Positions 1-11,299 of a DNA stretch of 64,000 nt are shown here, piece after piece. The DNA lies in the NCBI GenBank assembly GCA_025765615.1, contig JAIVFJ010000156.1, positions 62,001 to 126,000 of the forward strand. Direction: 5' to 3'. Position numbers and translations under genes: made by a program. Under the pieces are notes generated by a model. It saw only the letters and a program-made list of their open reading frames with translations. It did not search any database and had not been told where the DNA came from. Source of the stretch: Zopfochytrium polystomum (lineage: Eukaryota > Chytridiomycota > Chytridiomycetes > Chytridiales > Chytridiaceae). The number at the start of each line of letters is the position of its first letter. Within the stretch, counting starts at the first letter, position 1.

Positions 1-189
1 ACTACGATCTTTGCAAGTGGCGCAAGATCAAACGGCGGAAGAAGGTGGCTTGAAGGCTTCGCTCATGTCCCCCACTTCAAACCAGTCGACCACATGTGCA
101 TATTGGCTGTCTCTCGCTCGCTCGCCCACTTTCACAGACTCAATCACACACACATCGAGTGGATGTAACTTACCCGTCGTGGGTCTCTC

Positions 190-221
<32 letters not shown>

Positions 222-488
222 ACTCTCTCTGTGGTGTACATATTGTGAAGGGAGTTTGAGCTCGTAAATACATAATCAGGGCACATATGAATCGAGAGGG
301 ACAATGTTCTGCAAGAAGGTGCGACGCGCATACCCTTGCACACGCAGCGCGCCATCGGCCAATTGGCTGGTTGCATGGCTAAATCTGGAAAGGGACGGAG
401 ACAGGGCGGAAGACAGCACAACCAAACAAAAAAAAAGAAAAAAACAAAAAGACCCTCTCGCGCGTAGACCAAGTGATAACTTCTCGGG
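1..488. other. 5' flank with CT microsatellite, no gene seen
   Basis: No convincing gene before the KHE1-family start at 489. Positions 184-230 are an interrupted CT repeat. The open frames here are products of that repeat and of A-rich sequence just upstream of 450. Confidence 0.5.
184..230. repeat. (CT)n microsatellite
   Basis: Nearly uninterrupted CT dinucleotides with single G and A interruptions. Confidence 0.95.
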
Positions 489-1716
489 ATGCCGCCGCCA
501 AAGATACTCGTCTTCCCCCTTCGTCCGAGGCCAATACCGCCGCCACTGCACGCTGCTGCTGCTGCTGCTCAGACAGCGTCGCCGCCGCCGCCTCCGTCGT
601 GGCGGCCGACCGCGTTGGACGCACGATCAAGGAAGTTGGCACGCGGATGCGCATTCACCTCGAACCACCTGCCTCCCCTCTTTTTCCACTACCACGATCC
701 CGACAGACCCGACGGCGACGGCGACGGCGACGGCGGTGCTTCAACAACTGGCCCGTCATCCTCCGCCCATGGGGAGGACGCACAAAAAACGAAAACGGGG
801 ACTGCGACGACTTTGACCCAGAGATTGCTTCAGAGATCAGCCAGCGTCGGACGATCAGCCGTCAAGCAGTGGGACGACATGGGCCGCGCCGGCCCAGGAA
901 CCTGGCGCCGACGCTTGTTCAATTTTGGCGAAGACATGCTCTCACAGATCGACGCCGAGGAGTGGTTCCTCAAAGAGCTCGTGCCCCTCACCGCTGCCAC
1001 CGCTCCGGCCTCCGTCGTGAGTAGTTGATGGGTTGTTCCGTTTATTCATTGCGTGGCCATCTTCTGACAAACCAAACCACATTCCCCAGCCCACTCTCAC
1101 AGCGACCGCACCACGAACAACCATTGAGCTCCACCACCCAAGCCACCTGCCACCTTCCACCTTCCTGCCCACCCTCGCAGCACTACTACACCGCCGCCGC
1201 GCCTACCACCGCCGTCTGTACCTCGCCTCGGTCGTCGCCCTCCCCTTCTCCGCCTCCCTGTCCGTCGTCCCCGGCCCCAACGTCTTTCTCTTTTACAACC
1301 TCCTACGCTGTGTCGACCACTGGCGCGCGCACCGCGGCGCCGAAAAGCTCGTGAAGCTGCTCGGCATTGAGTCCACGCCGACCGCTCACACAACCTCCGC
1401 CGCCGACGCCGCCGCCGACGTCGGGCCGTGGGTCACCAGCGTGCCCGACGGCGCCCTCGATGCCGCGTGGCGTGCGTTCGAGACGCGGCTGCGCCTTCGG
1501 CAGGATGCTGCGACGGCCGTGGCGGATGCGGAGAAACAAGGCCCGGGCGCCGGTGGCGAAGGCGACGGCGCGAGGGCGGACCTTATCGACGACGAGGCGG
1601 TGGCGGCGCTGGCCATGCTGGAGGGCTCCCACGACGTGGCGCTCCATCGGCACGTCGAGCGCGCGAGGAATCAGGTCGCGGCTCTTGTGCGGTCGCAGCA
1701 GCGAACTAGCGCATAG
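489..1716 (+). CDS. mitochondrial K+/H+ exchange-related protein (KHE1 family)
   Basis: Two exons, 489-1016 and 1090-1716, joined in phase 0 by a 73-nt GTGAGT...CCCCAG intron; 384 aa. The N-terminal ~125 residues are low-complexity (Pro, Ala, Asp/Gly) and could hold a mitochondrial presequence. The family core begins near residue 127 with a W-D-D-M-G...G-P-G-T-W motif, continues through E-E-W-F-L-K and an arginine-rich H-R-R-L stretch, then a hydrophobic segment followed by V-P-G-P-N and D-H-W-R-A-H. This succession matches the fungal Mit_KHE1 family (PF10173), inner-membrane-associated proteins linked genetically to mitochondrial K+/H+ exchange. The C-terminal ~100 residues are acidic/basic helical sequence. 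ATG 489 is the first in-frame Met. Biochemical role is inferred from the family only. Confidence 0.8.
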
Positions 1717-2197
1717 TTGCCGTCGCCCAACATGCCACTAATGAGGACATCGTTGGACTGCCCTTCACCCTCAGTCAAACAACCCCAAAACACACTGGTG
1801 CTAATTTCTCCCTGTTACCTCATTCCTTACTTTACTGCCTCATTCCTTACTTTACTGAAATCGGGTTTGTTTGGGCATTCCCACAGACTATTTTCCCTCC
1901 TATTCTTTTACCTCCGCGCCTCGTCTCGTCTAAAATGTCTTTGTTTTTTTCCCTTCGTTCGGTGATTTCCCCCTCAAACCGCGGCAAGCAGTCTTTCGGT
2001 TTGGACGCCTAATCCTTGCCTCTCTCTTTTTTTTTTTTTCTTTCCCATATCACGATGGCGTTTTTTGGGCTCTCTCTCTCAACTCCCTCAACTTCCAACG
2101 CTCGGTAAGCCTCCAGAATATATATTAAAACCTGTGATAAGCGGGGGGCCTAGCCCGTCTCGAAAAGCGCAACGACAATTTTTCTTTCGACGACTCG
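1717..2197. other. intergenic, nothing recognised
   Basis: Convergent gap between the KHE1-family stop and the CFAP144 stop; pyrimidine-rich, with a T run at about 2028-2040. No coding signal seen. Confidence 0.5.
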
Positions 2198-2792
2198 CTA
2201 CTTCTTCGCCGCCGCCCCTTTTTCCTCCTTCGCCACGCCCTGGTTCCAACACTTTGTGATCTCACACTCCACTCGCGGCCGGTAGAACCGCGGGTCCGTC
2301 GTCCGGAACAGCACCTGCGCGTCCCACCCGCACACCTGCGACGACGTCGCGGGCACCGCAAACTTTTCGCGCGGCGTCAGCTTGGCCTTTGCTTCGAAGC
2401 GGCAGTACTCGTCTTTTGGTGGGGAAGTTTTTCTTTTTTTTTAATTGAGAGAAGTCCGGCAGAGGAAAGGGAAAAACGGGAGGTTGCTTCTGGGGGGTTC
2501 CCACCGTCTTCTATTTCGTCGACGGCAAGACTCATGCTCTGCGGTTTGTTTGTGACAACGAGCTCTGCGTGGTTGTTTCAGCGTTCATGGTGTCAAAGTT
2601 TATACGCTTCGAGATCGTCCCGAACTTTCCGCCCCCACATACTCAACTGCTCTTTACGTGGGGACTCAGCATGTACCGGTCGTACAGCTTGTGCACGCGG
2701 AGCTCCTTCTTGATGGTCTCGGCCTGTATGCGGTCAAAGAAGATGGCGTTCTTCTTGTCGCTCGCGTCGGCCGACGCGTCTTTGTCGCCCAT
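2198..2792 (-). CDS. CFAP144: cilia- and flagella-associated protein 144 (FAM183) homologue
   Basis: Three exons on the minus strand: 2792-2658, 2538-2505 and 2412-2198, all in frame, 127 aa. The N-terminal exon has a charged helix ending R-I-Q-A-E-T-I-K-K-E-L followed by K-L-Y-D-R-Y, the family pattern of an E-x-I-R-K-E-L helix and a L-Y-x-x-Y box. The last exon has S-S-Q-V-C-G-W-D-A, then R-P-R-V-E-C-E-I-T-K, matching the family's Q-E-x-G-W and R-V-x-x-x-I-T-x-Y/C blocks. FAM183/CFAP144 proteins are axonemal microtubule components, so the gene implies a flagellated life stage. The second exon is only 34 nt and its donor (GTGGGA) is weak, so the middle junction is the least certain part. Start chosen at the Met that gives the compact family length. 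Confidence 0.75.
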
Positions 2793-3158
2793 CGTCGTCG
2801 TCGTCGAGTGCAGTACGTAAAGCACGTAAAGGAGAGCGACGGCTAATTTTTGTTTTGGTGTTCCTGGCTCTGCTATATTGGAGAAAAGACGTTGCACAAT
2901 AGCATATGATCCACATCAAGAAGAATGAGGGAAAGAAAAATGAAAAAAAAAAAAAAAAAACGCGCAGATAATACGTCCCTCGTAGCGCGCCCTCGCCAAC
3001 CCAGCACGGCAAACCAGTACTCCCGCAACAACCCTCGCCTCTACGCGGCAATGGCCGGTGATTGCTCGGAAAGAAAAAAAAAAAACAACCACCATCCACC
3101 TGGGTCCCCCAAACACGCAGGACGACACGGGCAACGCGCCGCAAACCCGCGCCCCCCT

Positions 3159-3913
3159 CTACTTCGTGCAGTACTTTTTCACCCACTCCTGCGCCGTCTT
3201 GTCAAACTTTGCGCGATCGCCTGTGTACACCTCGGCGACCGAGCCGTTGATCGCGTCCTCCGGGATCGGAAACTCGAGGATCAGTGACAGCGACAGCAGC
3301 ACGTCCGTCAGCTTGTTCGACGGCTTCCACACGTCCGGCTTTAGCACGCCGATGCAGATCGAGCCGTCGTCGTCGACGTTGGGGTGGTAGATCTTGGTGA
3401 GGAATTTGACCTGCCGAGGAAGGGAGGGTTTGAGGTTTTAGAAGCGGACGGTGCGGAAGGAGTGCGAGATCAAGGCGCCAGGGCGGTGGGGATCAAGTGG
3501 GGTTGAGGAGAAGTTGCTTTGGGCTGAAGACCGGGAAGGAGGGCAAAGTCGGGGCCGCTGGTTGGATACCTTTGGTGGCTTGAACGGGTAGTCGGTGGAG
3601 AGGTCGAGCGACACTTTGAAGGCGCCATCCCTGAAGGGGCTGTTGGCCTGTTCACGATGAAGGGGTTGGAGGTGTGAGCGAGCACAAGGAGGTAGAAAGA
3701 GAGAGGGAGGAGAGCGCGAAGCCGCCACGCCCACGCCACAGGCCGCAAACGAACGACCGCAACCAACAACAAACAAGACGCACGCACCGGCCCGAACAGC
3801 ACAGCTTCCCACTTGAAGAGGTCGTCGCCGCCGCCCGCCGGACCCGCCGAGAATGCCTTGCTGGGGTTGTTTACGACTTCGCCAAGCTCCTTCTGAATCC
3901 GCCGCAGCGCCAT
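3159..3913 (-). CDS. ubiquitin-conjugating enzyme E2, class I
   Basis: Three exons, 3913-3788, 3647-3570 and 3410-3159, each joined in phase 0; 151 aa, the size of a bare UBC fold. Residues 1-20 form the alpha-1 helix (M-A-L-R-R-I-Q-K-E-L), then F-x-W-E-A-x-L-F-G-P, S-P-F-R-D-G-A-F, and Y-P-F-K-P-P-K. The third exon carries the H-P-N motif and the catalytic Cys in G-S-I-C-I-G about eight residues later, then the W-K-P-S crossover loop. The enzyme takes ubiquitin (or a ubiquitin-like protein) from E1 as a thioester on this Cys. The Cys-proximal region resembles UBC4/UBE2D-type enzymes, but the C-terminal helix differs and I do not assign a subtype. Introns have GTGCGT and GTATCC donors. Confidence 0.9.
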
Positions 3914-4563
3914 GCCTCCTTCAAAATAATTGTGTCAAAGTGTTTGTTCTTGGTGTTCTCCTCGTTCTCTTTCTGCTTTTTCCTTTAGGCAGCAAAGCAG
4001 ATTCCTCCCGTTCACAACAAGTTGTGTTTCAAAATGGTGCCACAGAAGACGACGAAGAAGAAAAAGGAGACCCCAAACGGATTGAGCCAGCAAACCGAGT
4101 TAAGGGGGAAGGACGAAGGGCGAACGAGCGGGAGGGGAAGCAGTGGGGTCCCGCGCTGTTCACACGGCGGTTGCTCACATTCCAAGCACACACACCACCC
4201 GAGGCTTAGTCCAACCAGGGGTAAGAGAAGTAAGGGGGGGGAACAACAACAAGCGAATGGAAGGGAGAAATCAAGGGCAGCGGTGTGATTTAAGACGTTG
4301 CGATCAACGAGCTGACTGGTGCAGCTCGTGCAGCAGCCAAACCACTCGTCGAAAGGTAGAAGGGCTGGCGATGCATTCACGTAACATTCCTGGTGCCGAT
4401 GAAACAAAAGGTAATAGAGCACATTTGAAAGCATAAAAACACTTCGCCGCGGGAACGAACGAGAAAAGGCAGGTACAAGCGAAAATGAGAATAAGCAGGA
4501 GGAGAGGGCCAGATCCAGCGTCCAAAGATGCCTACATGGATTGGGGGAACTAAAGGAAATCGC
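3914..4563. other. intergenic between E2 and NADPH oxidase
   Basis: About 650 bases upstream of the E2 start and downstream of the NADPH oxidase stop. Open frames on both strands lack recognisable domains. It presumably holds the E2 promoter and the oxidase 3' UTR. Confidence 0.4.
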
Positions 4564-6307
4564 TCAAAAGTTCTCCTTGCCGTAGAAGAACCTCGTCCCG
4601 TTCTCAGTTGCTTCTGTCCACCTGTTGCAAGCCTTGTGCAGAGATGCCGACAAAACCTTGGGGCCGCAGAAGAACACACCAATATCAGTTCCAGGGTGGC
4701 TTTGCCGCATGCCCTTGAAGATTTGATCGAAGTTCGGGCGACCGTAGTATGTTGGAGATCGGAGACCGGTGATCGCGTCGGCGGCACCTTCCTCGTCATT
4801 CAATATGACATTACGCATTTCATCGGGTTTGAGACCAGCTGTCAAGTACGTATGAATCTCCAAGAATCCGTCGATGTTTTCCTCTTCGAGCGTTGCGAGC
4901 AAGTCTTGGAACCATTCAAATGCATCTTTGTCACGGCAGACCCAAATGAAGTAAACTTTGCGGAGACGGACAAGGCCAGTGGGGTTCGAGATACGGTACC
5001 AGATCGTCTTCAGGATGGAGGCAAACGGCGTCACACCGATACCCGCACCAACGAGAACCGACACTTCGTAATCAAACACGTCTTCGGAGGCAGAACCGTA
5101 CGGACCGTCTATCATGACCAAGGGGAGGGAAGTTGGTGGCGGCATCCCGGCCTCTTCAGGACCACCAAAGCGGCAGCCAAGGCGGCGCGCAAAGGCTGTC
5201 GTAAAGTCACCGACCACGCGGATGTGAACGGAAATGAAGTCTTCGTGGGGTGAGGAGGTGAGGGTGAACGGATGCCATTCATACAGGGCCACTTCGGGGC
5301 AGTTCAGGAAAATGTACTGGCCAGGCTTGGTTTTGCATGAAGGCTTTTTGATCTGGACCTCAACGACGTTCGAGGGATGTTGCACGACCTTCGAAATGTA
5401 GGTTTTGCGGCGGCCACGGATTTCGCGAACAATACGTTCCATGAAGTAGCAGGCAGCAGAGCCAACCCAGAACTTCCAAAACTGGGGACCACCACGGCAG
5501 GGGTCTCCAGTGTCGCCCTGCATAGTTGACGTGAGAAGTATCGTGTTAGGAACTACTACTAAGTTCAAACAATTCGCAAGAGTGGTGAGGAAAACCCACC
5601 TTGATGAAACAGAACGACCCGTGCATGAGGAGTCCACCGAAGAAAACGATGAACAAGTGGTGGGTAAACCAGAAGATCTCGAAGTACTTCCTGCGGACCG
5701 ACTCCACGGCACTGGTGACCATAAGGAAGAAAGCTACGGTAATCACTTGTCCCGTGGCACCAGGACCAGACGTCCAGTTCAGCGCTTCAGCCGTCATGTG
5801 GTTGCGGCCAACGAAAATCTCCACATTTCGGTAGTTAAAGAAGTGAGCAACGCAGTGCACGTAGGTCCAGAAGACAAGCGCCCAAGCGATATTGATGTGG
5901 AAGGTGATGTTCTTGTCGAAGGGAATGAATCGGTTCAAGAAGGTGGTCCGGACGATGGAGATCAGGTTCCGGCACACGGTAAACAGGATCATTCCACTGT
6001 CCAGGTTGATGACGTTGGCGGCTGCACGAGCCGTCGGAAGGCCGTGGGAGAGAACTAAGCGGAAAGTCGCCAGAACAGGAGAGGTCCACAGTTGCCAGTA
6101 ACTGTACGCGAAGTACCCAATGTTAACACCGACGAAGAGGGCGAAGAAGAAGTGCTTTGGTCCTGCAATAATCGATACGTTAGAGCCAGTTTCAATTTGA
6201 GGGGGACGAAGATGCTGCGAACCTTCATTGACCATGTAGTTGTCTAGTTTCAGGCGCCATCCAACCTTTCGGCGCCGCCTCGCAATTAAATCGTCTTGGT
6301 AGTTCAT
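4564..6307 (-). CDS. NADPH oxidase, NoxA type
   Basis: Two exons, 6307-5600 and 5517-4564, phase 0, 82-nt intron; 553 aa, the usual length for fungal NoxA without EF-hands. Six hydrophobic segments form the ferric-reductase domain; the paired haem histidines lie in the third (H-I-N-I...H-C-V-A-H) and fifth (F-T-H-H...L-M-H) segments. After the intron come the FAD site (H-P-F-T-L-T-S-S-P) near residue 310, the NADPH pyrophosphate loop (G-P-Y-G-S and V-G-A-G-I-G-V-T-P), and the C-terminal F-F-C-G-P and G-x-x-F-F-Y...E-x-F end. The enzyme passes electrons from cytosolic NADPH across the membrane to make superoxide, for signalling and development in fungi. All catalytic landmarks are present. NoxC is excluded by the absence of EF-hands; NoxA versus NoxB is inference from length. 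Confidence 0.92.
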
Positions 6308-7465
6308 GGCGTCCAGAAACGGTCGACCAGGGGGAAGAGGGGAGAGAGATAAAGCGCACCCACTCTGTGGAGGGAGGTCAGGCGGCGGCTGTCGTTGGTT
6401 GTGTCCGTGGACCTCAGCGTCGGCGGAGTCGAGAGCGTCGCCTTCGGTTCAGGCGGGGAGGCGCTGGGGAGAGAGAACAAAAACTGTTCTGTCGCGTCGA
6501 AATGGGAGGAGAAAATGCCGGCAGACAGCCGATTTGAGGGCGGGTGCGAGGGAGACAGAGCAGGAGACAAACAATAACCAACTATGGTGGGTGGGCGGAC
6601 CGCTTGATTGATGTCGAACGCCCAAGATTTTTGTTCTTTTTTGGTTTTTCCGAGAAGACAAACGTGCATGGTTGATTGAGCCAAGACGGGAGAGAAAGAT
6701 GAGAGCGGCCATTCCGGCCGCTTCTTCGCTTTCGCTGTTTCTTTTCTGCCACCACCACCATCATCACCAACCCCAACAAAGAAGGACAAGAAGGACATGC
6801 GGGATGCGTTGCGAAAACCCGGAAGCTTGCTTGTCCCACAAAGGGATCGGGTTGGCAAGCAGCAGCAGCACTCACTCTCACTCATCGTGACTGACTGACT
6901 GACTGACTGACAGACAGACTGACTGACTGACTGGCTGACTGACTGACCAACTCGGTCGCACCGAAATTAATTTTGCCTCTATTTGGCGTGCATATGCCAA
7001 TAATTTCTCACGGTTGGGCTGGATTGCCACAAGGCAACACAACCGACAAGCCCACACTGATAACTCGAGAATGAAGATCAGAGACGTAAAATATGAAGAA
7101 CTTTCAAACATTTTCAGAGGCGTGCCAAGCGCTGCCACAGCCTGCTGAAGATCAAATGCAAGCTTTTTATTGTGAAATGTGCGAGGTAAACGGTAAACAT
7201 AGAGCGCGAGAGACAGCGTGTCACAGTTTGTTCTCGTTTGCTTTTTTTTTTTTCACCTGTGAAATTCTTAAGGCAGTGGACTGGGCGAATTGAAAAAAAG
7301 ACGAGAAGGAAATGGGACAGCACTGATGAAGTGAGAGAGTGTAAAGTTTTCGCCCTTACGACGAAGAACGTTAGGCCTGGTATTGCAGTGCCGTTTCTCC
7401 GACGGACAAGTTCCCTCAATTGCACGCGGCTATCAAATATTGGCTCATCCATCAGCGACACGGAC
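6308..7465. other. intergenic with CTGA repeat, nothing recognised
   Basis: Divergent gap between NADPH oxidase and DNAJC11, the likely promoter region of both. It contains an imperfect CTGA tetranucleotide repeat at about 6888-6952. Confidence 0.45.
6888..6952. repeat. (CTGA)n tetranucleotide repeat
   Basis: About 15 copies of CTGA with CAGA and CTGG variants. Confidence 0.9.
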
Positions 7466-10091
7466 ATGTCAACCGATCCATTGTCTGGCAACGGCAGTCC
7501 GTTCGACGGTACGATGGCTCCCGCAATCGCATCACAGTTGCTGACACTGGCAGACGCGACTCGCCACCTGAAAAGAAGAAAGCATTCTTTCGGAGGATCG
7601 ACCGATCATCGGCGGTGACGATGAGGAAGACTCTGCCGGTCGCACATCGCTCTTGCTTGCTCCCGAGCCGGCGGATTTGTACGCCATCTTAAACGTCGAC
7701 AAGAATGTACGCATGTGTTGAAGTCGCTGGGAGTTTGCCGCTAACGACGGATCAATCGGTGATCGTGCTCCTTCAGGCGTCGGAGGAAGATATCAAGAAC
7801 GCGTACCGGAGGATGTGCATGACCTTTCATCCGGACAAGCACCAGCGACAGGAGGACAAGGTACGCAAAAGCGTGATCAGGGGCCGCGCGAAGCCTTACT
7901 CCTTCCTGAACACTTTTTCGCTGGCAGGAAGCGACGCAAAAGCATTTTCAATCAATTCAGAAAGCTTACGACGGTAAGGTTTCCGTCTTTTGCCGTGTGT
8001 TACCCTGATGTGTAGCCTCCTGGCGCAGTATTGAGCAATCCCGGTCGGAGATTCATTTACGACAAGCATGGGATGGAGGGCGTCACGCGATCGTGGGAAC
8101 TTGGTTCTAGGTTTCGCACTCAAGAAGAAATGCGGGAAGAGTACGAAAGGATGTCGCGACAGCAGCTGGAAGCAGACGTGGAAGGTTTGGTGAAGTCGAG
8201 GGTACGCTTCCAGACTTTTTCAAGCGCGTACGCTTACATCGCGTCAAAGGGCGAAATTCACGTTGGGTTCGACACATCGCACATACTGGATCCATTCGAC
8301 AAGCTACCTCGCAGCAGGAGACTGTCAAGAAATCGCAGAGAGAACGCGTCCTTGTGGGATCGGATACGGTACCCCCGAACTCTCGCAAGCTGTCGTTCGG
8401 CATTCGTGGGAGGTTCGTCCGTTTGAAACCTTATCAGCGGAAGCTGAACTAGGCTATCGACTTCCATGCAGACCTCGATCACCCCTCAAACAGATTTCAC
8501 CATTGTCGGAGCAGCGGTGGCCCGGAATGGAATGGGAAGTGGGACAGTTCAGGGAACTGTTCGACATGTATTTACGCCATCCCTGATAGGAGAGGTGAAC
8601 TCGCCATGTCGAAGTCGAAAGCTTTCTGAATGCGATAATATTTGCTCAGTTCACAGGGACACTGGGTCAGCAGCCATCTGGCTCAGTCAAAATAGTGAAC
8701 AAATTCTCGCAAGATGCCTTTGTCACTGTTTCCACTGCAGCTGCAAGCTTCACGAACCCACCCCCCATTGTATTCGTGCTAGGCCGCAAGCTCAGCAAGA
8801 ATTTCACCGGCTTCATGACCTATCGGACTGGACCTTATGCAATAGGACCGTGGGGTGCTGTCCTTGACCCATCCGCCCCACCTCGCCCAGACCTATCATC
8901 GTGCGGTCTCGGCGTGGTGCGACGCGATGCCAAGTCGCAAACGTCGTTTGAAATCTCGGCCGGCTCAATGATGAGCTCGATTTCCTTGAGCTATTTTAGG
9001 TCCTTGTTTTGGGGCATCAAAGCGCGCGCTGCTTTCAGCTTGAGCACTTTGACTGGAGTCAGCGGCTCGGTCACGGCGGACCGCAAGATTTCAACGCATG
9101 ACCGTTTTGGAATGGGCGTGGAGTTTGGTTCAATGGGAGGTGTGACATTTAGATTAAGGTAGGACCCTTTCTCTTTCCAATCGCCCTTTCCCCCGCTAAC
9201 GCGCAATACGTGAAGATACGCAAGATTAGGGCAGAAGTTCTCAATTCCCCTTCTTCTCACCCCGGTTTTGGATCTACAAATGGCTGTCCTTGCCACCATG
9301 ATACCTGTCGCTTCGCTGGTCGCTTCCGAGTTGCTGGTGCTGCAACCTCGACGAAAGAGAAAAACAGCAATGTTCGTTTTAATCTCTCTCATGCATTGGG
9401 AAACTGTCAACTCCTCGGCGCGCTAATTTTTGGTCTCCCAACCAGGCGCTTGGCCCAAATTCGCGCCGACAACGCAGAGATTCTCCTGGAGAGGAAGAAT
9501 GCAGCGCTTGAGGCACAGAATCTAATGCGCGAGCAGGTCGTACGAAAACGGGAGTCCGAAGATGCCAAAAACGGTCAGTCTCCCTGCTTTCCAAGAGAGC
9601 TCAGTTCTAACGAAGCGGTGAAAGGTCTGGTTATCGTAGAGGCTGTCTACGGTCGACTCCCGGAATCGGACGTTGAACGCGTTGTTGAGCTCTCCCGCAG
9701 CGCGGCCCAGGAATCTGCATCGTCTGCAGGCTCAGAGGAGGACCGAGCCGTCGGGTCGGAGGACCAACCCTGGGTCGATGTTACCCTTCCCGTGCAAGGT
9801 CTGGTGTCGGGCTCCCAATTGCACATCAGCGGAGGGCACTCGAAGGTAGGGTCCATGTTACCCTTTGTTCAATTGAACTGAACATTCATCAACCGTCCTC
9901 GTGCACAACCCAGTCACACATTGTTGGCTTCTACGACCCGTGTCTCGGAGAAAGGAAAAAAACTCAGACTGACGTACAAGTTTCAGGGCAAGCTACACCA
10001 AGTAGAGGTGGATGACCGCGCCCCCGTTGCGGCTCCTTTGCGAGGTAACGTGGAAGCCTTTGCCACACATTTGGCCTCGCAGGTTCTCTGA
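7466..10091 (+). CDS. DNAJC11: DnaJ homologue subfamily C member 11 (frame disrupted)
   Basis: Exons I can support: 7466-7508, about 7576/7579-7706, 7777-7860, 7928-7973, 8029-8201, 8250-8412, 8472-9158, 9216-9371, 9446-9573, 9625-9845 and 9901ish-10091. The J-domain runs from L-Y-A-I-L-N-V through N-A-Y-R-R and the H-P-D-K motif to Y-D-K-H-G. The middle is the DUF3395/beta-barrel-like region (V-V-R-H-S-W-E, then V-A-R-N-G-M-G-S-G), followed by a coiled coil (L-A-Q-I-R-A-D...) and the terminal G-F-Y-D-P-C-L-G and H-Q-V-E-V-D-D blocks. DNAJC11 sits at the mitochondrial MICOS/SAM bridge and supports cristae. Three places need a one-base shift to keep the family frame: about 8290-8350, about 8590-8605, and an A7 run at 9956-9962. 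Donors GTACGC (three times) and GTTCGT (twice) recur. The first intron acceptor is ambiguous. Confidence 0.82.
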
Positions 10092-10212
10092 TCTTTCATT
10101 ATTTAAATACTGCAGCCCACATTATATCCGACTACCAATAAATTTTCTATGTGGTGGTCAAAGGCCATTATCAACAGAGGTGGTAGGCCGGTTGCCTTCT
10201 CATTTTCTGTTG

Positions 10213-10945
10213 TCACGAGGAGGTTGGCGACCCAGGCGAATTAGGCGAATTGCTCTTGATGACTTCAACTTTGGGCAACCACTTTTTCTCTGGGACAACT
10301 TTGGCCCAATCTACTTGATTGGTGATCAGCCAGTGGTAAGAAATATAACGGCCTTGTTCACCTGGAATAGATGATAGCGGCAGCTGAAACCCTGCCATAA
10401 CGCTCTTGATCTTCGTCAAATCATCTGGTTGTGCAATATATGTTAGATCCGGTCCTGCAGGTCCGTAAGATGACATCCTTGCCTTCCGGGATCAGGAAGT
10501 CAGGCGCGATCTCTATCCGAGGACCGCTCGGACCGCTCTCATCTTGTATAGGACCTTCCTGGTCGCTGGGGGTGTCCACGGGCATAGCGACAACAGGTCC
10601 GTTCTTGCTCTCCTCTCCTTCAATGTCATGCTCCAATTCGGCGGGCTCGTCGGGCAGCTGTTGGTAGCCGAACGCGGGCATATCGTCGTTGTCGAAATCG
10701 TCATCGTCCTCGTCGTCTGCGTATGGGGTACGTCTATCTAAGCTACTACCTCCATTTGAAAAACCTGGAATGTCCGTCCACGAGTCGTCGTCGTCGTCGT
10801 CGTTGTCATCACCGTTGTGGTCTTCACCGGGTGGGGATGGTGCGTTCTGGGCGATCGCATGCGTTGAAGGAGCCGCAGGGGCCATTGTGTCAGTCTCTGG
10901 GTCAGCGTCGGGGCAGCCACCGTCGCAATTCCTCTGACCCATCAT
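10213..10945 (-). CDS. male-enhanced antigen 1 (MEA1)-like protein
   Basis: Exons 10945-10475, about 10410-10362 and 10313-10213; about 206 aa. The N-terminal 90 residues are very acidic (runs of Asp). F-G-Y-Q-Q-L-P-D-E-P near residue 90 matches the family's G-Y-x-P-L-x-x-E motif, and the C-terminal I-K-S-V-M-A-G-F-x-L-P and D-W-A-K-V-V-P-E-K-K-W match its V-x-x-x-M-x-x-F-x-L-P and W-A-x-x-V-P-E-x-x-W core. MEA1 (PF06910) is a small conserved eukaryotic protein of unknown molecular role. The last intron (GTGAAC...ATCAAG) is firm; the first acceptor is uncertain (AAG 10412-10411 keeps frame). ATG 10945 used; the frame upstream opens with GTG. It converges on DNAJC11, about 120 bp apart. Confidence 0.7.
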
Positions 10946-11299
10946 TCTTTCTATTGTCACGTCCGCCTGCTTGGACGCTCTCCTGCTGACCTCAGTGAAG
11001 CTCTTACACGCTGTTGCTAACTACAAATCAAGTGTAAACTCGTTGACTGCGAGGCACGGGCAAGCCACAGGGGAGCAGGGACTGGTTTCGGACATAATTT
11101 GACTGAAGTTAGCCACACTTCTTCTACACAACGAACTCATATAAGCCCCGAGAGCTGAGCTTCCACCACCGAGCGTCCTGCCGAATGTGCGTTATCTACT
11201 CCTTTCACTGCATCTGAGATTGGTTGAGCCTTTGTCCACAAAAGGCTAACAAAAAACAGACAGCCGACGATAAAGTCGAGTGCTGTTTGCACACAACAC
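10946..11299. other. divergent promoter gap
   Basis: About 350 bases between the MEA1-like start and the RING protein start on opposite strands. No gene seen; likely shared promoter. Confidence 0.5.

Noticed and set aside
6888..6952. CRISPR-like array at the CTGA repeat
   Set aside because: Simple tetranucleotide repeat without spacers, in a eukaryotic genome.
8202..8249. Keeping 8202-8249 as coding in DNAJC11
   Set aside because: It is in frame, but has the same GTACGC donor as two neighbouring introns and no family similarity; treated as a 48-nt intron, with some doubt.
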